From the NCBI GenBank assembly GCA_009697485.1, contig SICY01000044.1:1-6581 (forward strand): a stretch of DNA of 6,581 bases, written 5' to 3'. This document shows, in pieces, positions 4,419 to 6,581 of this stretch (position 1 is the first letter of the stretch; every line of letters starts with the position of its first letter). The stretch is from Nitrosarchaeum sp. (GTDB lineage: Archaea; Thermoproteota; Nitrososphaeria; Nitrososphaerales; Nitrosopumilaceae). The position numbers and the translations under genes were made by a program. Below the pieces are notes generated by a model that had not been told where the DNA came from, did no database searches, and worked only from the letters and a program-made list of their open reading frames with translations.

Positions 4419-4730
4419 TTGTTTAATTATAAGACTTATCTGATATTCTTGTTTGCATCACTTGGTATTAGCATTGGGCTGCAAATGGTTCTTCCATTTC
4501 CATACGGTCTTGGTGCAGCTCTAGCTATTTTCATAGCGTTTCCAATGTTGTTAAGAAAACGATACATGGGTCGTATGAAAGGATATGGAGATTCTGGAAC
4601 TGGCGGTGGATTCTTTGGAATGAACTCTAGTGGTACTGGAGTGCGCTATGTGTGTCTGGTTTGCAGTAACAAACACAAAGGTGGCACTTGTCCTCGATGT
4701 GGTTCTAAAATACAGCGTGCTGATTTTTAA
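4419..4730 (+). CDS. Membrane-anchored zinc-ribbon protein
   Basis: The 103-residue protein has two closely spaced hydrophobic segments, about residues 7-24 (YLIFLFASLGISIGLQMV) and 29-45 (YGLGAALAIFIAFPMLL), then a basic stop-transfer RKRYMGRMK, a Gly/Ser-rich linker (57-74) and a C-terminal zinc ribbon with Cys79, Cys82, Cys91 and Cys94 (CLVC and CPRC, eight residues apart). The positive charges after helix 2 put the zinc ribbon in the cytoplasm, where it probably binds protein or nucleic acid; no partner can be read. The start is TTG: no in-frame ATG lies nearby and the strong TATA box is 27 bp upstream, so translation probably begins at or next to the transcript 5' end. The next gene starts 9 bp after the stop and is probably in the same operon. 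Confidence 0.82.
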   Translation: MFNYKTYLIFLFASLGISIGLQMVLPFPYGLGAALAIFIAFPMLLRKRYMGRMKGYGDSGTGGGFFGMNSSGTGVRYVCLVCSNKHKGGTCPRCGSKIQRADF

Positions 4731-4739
4731 AAGATAAAA

Positions 4740-5057
4740 ATGTCCTTAGATGAAATCAGAAAAAAAGTCCTATACCAAAACTCCATTGAGGTATGGATTG
4801 GAATAAGTAAAGAAAAAAACATAGACTGGGTTGACACTGAAAATTACAAAAAGTTCATTGCTTTTCTTCTAAAAAATAATCTAAACATGAAACAAATGTC
4901 CATTTGCTTTGATGAATCAGACAAAGCATCTGAAGGTGGTCACAGCAAAAAAGTATTTGCTAACAAGTTGGCAGCATTCAATGATGAAAATTCATCATGC
5001 TATTCAATAAAATTGAATGATAGTGCTATTGAATTAATTCGAAAATTTAACCTCTAG
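4740..5057 (+). CDS. Hypothetical protein, 105 residues
   Basis: I do not recognise this protein. It is soluble, with mixed alpha/beta character: an N-terminal helix (SLDEIRKKVLYQ), a strand-like SIEVWIGISK, a helix ENYKKFIAFLLKNNLNMKQM, a strand SICFD followed by a polar loop with SEGGHSKK, and a C-terminal strand plus helix (SCYSIKLNDSAIELIRKFNL). It has two cysteines (in SICFD and SSCYS) and one His, without a metal-site pattern. It starts 9 bp after the zinc-ribbon gene with no separate promoter, so the two are most likely one transcript. The gene ends 5 bp before the converging dppC gene, and a T-rich stretch there may stop transcription. Confidence 0.78.
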   Translation: MSLDEIRKKVLYQNSIEVWIGISKEKNIDWVDTENYKKFIAFLLKNNLNMKQMSICFDESDKASEGGHSKKVFANKLAAFNDENSSCYSIKLNDSAIELIRKFNL

Positions 5058-5072
5058 TTTTATTATCTTTTT
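5058..5072 (+). terminator. T-rich transcription terminator candidate
   Basis: TTTTATTATCTTTTT follows directly after the TAG of the 105-residue gene. Archaeal RNA polymerase commonly stops at U-rich tracts without a hairpin. The tract overlaps the last codons of dppC on the opposite strand, so the two convergent transcripts overlap slightly. Confidence 0.4.
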
Positions 5073-6430
5073 AACTTTGGATTTACTATTGCATCCAATG
5101 CATTTCCTATGAAAACAAATGCCAATCCTGTTATGGCTATCATTATCCCTGGCGGCATTATCCACCACCATAATCCTCTAGCGGCAGCACCGTATACATT
5201 GGCATCATGTAAAATTTGACCCCATGTTGGAAATGATGGATCGCCTAATCCTAAGAAACTAAGTCCTGCCTCTGTTGTAATTGCAGCTGGCACTGATATG
5301 GCAATGCTGGCAAACGCATATGGTAGTAACTGTGGCAAAATATGCCTGAGTACGATCTTTGAATCTTTCTGACCCATCATATTGGCTGCTTCTACATATC
5401 CTCTGATCTTGATTTGCAATGCCATACTTCTTGCAACTTTTGCTATTCCGACCCAACCAAATACCATCAAAAATCCAATTATCACAAAAATACTGTTGCT
5501 AATTGTAACTGATAGAATAATCAAAAATGGAAGTACGGGGAGTGCATAGATTATATCATTAAATCTCATCATTGTTTCATCTGTTTTTTTACCTCTGTAT
5601 CCTGCATACACCCCATACAGCAAACCCATTACCACTGATGCTATTGCTACAACCAACCCTATGAAAAGTGCTAAAGGTGTTCCCCAAAGTAACCCTACGG
5701 CTAAATCTCTTCTCAATTCATCCGTCCCCATAATTCCAAAAGCTTTACCTCCTATGATTAGCCTGGATTCTGGGATCTGATCTTCTGAATTACTGCCATA
5801 CATCTTAATTAAAAAAATATAATTTCCTTTTAATGGTTCATGATTTTCTGTTTTAGAAAAAATAATGTCTTCTGCTGATAAACTATCTATAGAAAATAAA
5901 AATTTGTTTGATTGCAGATATAGGTTTTTTCCAATCGCATTATCTGTGGAGAATATTCTTTCACTATGAATTGAATTTGAATCTGAATATGGCAATGATG
6001 TTGATAATAATTTTAATTGTATTCCATCTGGACGTATTACATCCATTTGTAATAACGGTGTTCCTGAATATTTTGCAGAAAATTCATAAATAAAGTCATT
6101 TGGGAAATCTCTATAGTCAAAATTTACTCCAAATTGGTGAGATGTAATTGATGTGTCTCCTGATACATTATAGTTGACATTTGGTACATTCAAAATTTTG
6201 TGTTCAGGAATTTTTTCACTCAAAAATAAATTAATCCATACCGGTATGGCAACTTTGGGATATGAAATCCAGTTTCCTGGATTATTCCATTCTTTAAAAG
6301 TGTCTACTGGAATTACAATAACTACAATAATTGACGTAAAAATTAAAATTGATAAAATGGCAATGCCTGCAATTCCTATCTTACTTTTAAGAAACTCTGC
6401 CTTGATTTCTTGTGGTGAGATGCTACTCAT
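5063..6430 (-). CDS. dppC: ABC transporter permease, DppC/OppC type, with large extracytoplasmic insertion
   Basis: The protein is one of two membrane subunits of a peptide/nickel-type ABC importer. Helix 1 is at about 17-40, after an OppC_N-like N-terminus. The permease core starts with IMGTDELRRDLAVGLLWGTP (233-252), matching the family's GTDxLGRD motif except that Arg replaces Gly. Hydrophobic helices follow at about 253-276, 294-310, 312-330, 373-390 and 427-446. The EAA loop that contacts the ATPase is clear: EAANMMGQKDSKIV (347-360) then LRHILPQLLP. At 455 residues it is much longer than the roughly 300 usual in bacteria; the excess is a beta-rich domain at about 45-230 facing outside. 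The ATG overlaps the TAA of dppB by one base (TAATG), showing translational coupling. The substrate cannot be determined: peptides, nickel and other solutes are all possible. Confidence 0.92.
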   Translation of the reverse strand: MSSISPQEIKAEFLKSKIGIAGIAILSILIFTSIIVVIVIPVDTFKEWNNPGNWISYPKVAIPVWINLFLSEKIPEHKILNVPNVNYNVSGDTSITSHQFGVNFDYRDFPNDFIYEFSAKYSGTPLLQMDVIRPDGIQLKLLSTSLPYSDSNSIHSERIFSTDNAIGKNLYLQSNKFLFSIDSLSAEDIIFSKTENHEPLKGNYIFLIKMYGSNSEDQIPESRLIIGGKAFGIMGTDELRRDLAVGLLWGTPLALFIGLVVAIASVVMGLLYGVYAGYRGKKTDETMMRFNDIIYALPVLPFLIILSVTISNSIFVIIGFLMVFGWVGIAKVARSMALQIKIRGYVEAANMMGQKDSKIVLRHILPQLLPYAFASIAISVPAAITTEAGLSFLGLGDPSFPTWGQILHDANVYGAAARGLWWWIMPPGIMIAITGLAFVFIGNALDAIVNPKLKR

Positions 6431-6581
6431 TAGCCTGTTCTCACCCTTGGATCAAAATATCCATACAGTAAATCTGCAACAAATATGCTAATCAGGAAAA
6501 ACACTGTCAAAATGTATGTAGCACCAATAATTACTGGTAGATCCATGACTGTAATTGCCTCAAAATACAGTCTGCCCATAC
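6430..6581 (-). CDS. dppB: ABC transporter permease, DppB/OppB type (3' end, partial)
   Basis: Only the last 49 codons are in the window; the gene continues beyond its right edge. The sequence reads MGRLYFEAITVMDLPVIIGA, a hydrophobic last helix (TYILTVFFLISIFVADLLYG), then YFDPRVRTG and TAA. The order (EAI..-D-P-I--, a final helix, then DLLYxxxDPRxR) is the signature C-terminus of DppB-type permeases. It pairs with the downstream DppC as the heterodimeric membrane channel of the importer; the solute-binding protein and ATPases must lie outside the window. The stop and the ATG of dppC share one base. No 5' signals can be judged. Confidence 0.9.
   Translation of the reverse strand, partial: MGRLYFEAITVMDLPVIIGATYILTVFFLISIFVADLLYGYFDPRVRTG

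Noticed and set aside
6174..6491. 105-residue plus-strand ORF
   Set aside because: It is antisense to the dppC start and the dppB end, both securely identified; no promoter or recognisable protein pattern.
1..6581. CRISPR array, tRNA, rRNA, transposase or phage genes
   Set aside because: No spaced direct repeats, no cloverleaf-like sequence and no transposase or integrase motifs were seen on either strand by eye.

Overview
The window looks like a stretch of an AT-rich, compact archaeal genome, most likely a marine ammonia-oxidising thaumarchaeon (Nitrosopumilus-like, Nitrososphaerota). This rests on gene content and signals: a stand-alone Lrp/AsnC ligand-binding (RAM) domain, two small SRPBCC-fold proteins, a small JAMM/MPN metalloprotease, a two-helix membrane protein with a C-terminal zinc ribbon, many short conserved-hypothetical-type genes, and TATA-like boxes about 26-29 bp upstream of ATG, GTG or TTG starts with almost no Shine-Dalgarno sequence, as expected for leaderless archaeal transcripts. 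The taxon is inferred; no marker gene is present.

Layout: (1) 1-138, minus strand: the 5' end of an MscL-type mechanosensitive channel gene whose reading frame is broken by an apparent 2-base TA duplication. (2) 139-547: non-coding, with a perfect 8-bp palindrome and a short GC-rich hairpin. (3) 548-1416, plus strand: RAM-domain protein, a 58-residue hypothetical protein and a SRPBCC-like protein. (4) 1417-1706: mostly non-coding, with an 11-bp inverted repeat, a strong TATA box and a candidate 22-codon microprotein gene. (5) 1707-2549, minus strand: a two-helix membrane protein and a second SRPBCC (polyketide cyclase-like) protein. (6) 2625-5057, plus strand: a 428-residue cysteine-free coiled-coil protein, a JAMM metalloprotease, a membrane-anchored zinc-ribbon protein and a 105-residue protein of unknown function. 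(7) 5063-6581, minus strand: dppC and the 3' end of dppB, permeases of a peptide/nickel-type ABC transporter.

The most interesting part is 2625-5057. The JAMM protein has an intact zinc and catalytic motif and lies 22 bp downstream of a large helical protein; both begin with a hydrophobic-plus-polylysine N-terminus followed by the same LQKQ tetrapeptide. A zinc-ribbon membrane protein follows under its own strong promoter. A membrane-associated deconjugation or processing module is a possible reading but is not demonstrated. Other points worth checking are the mscL frameshift, the large extracytoplasmic insertion in DppC, the microprotein with its strong promoter, and the intergenic palindromes.
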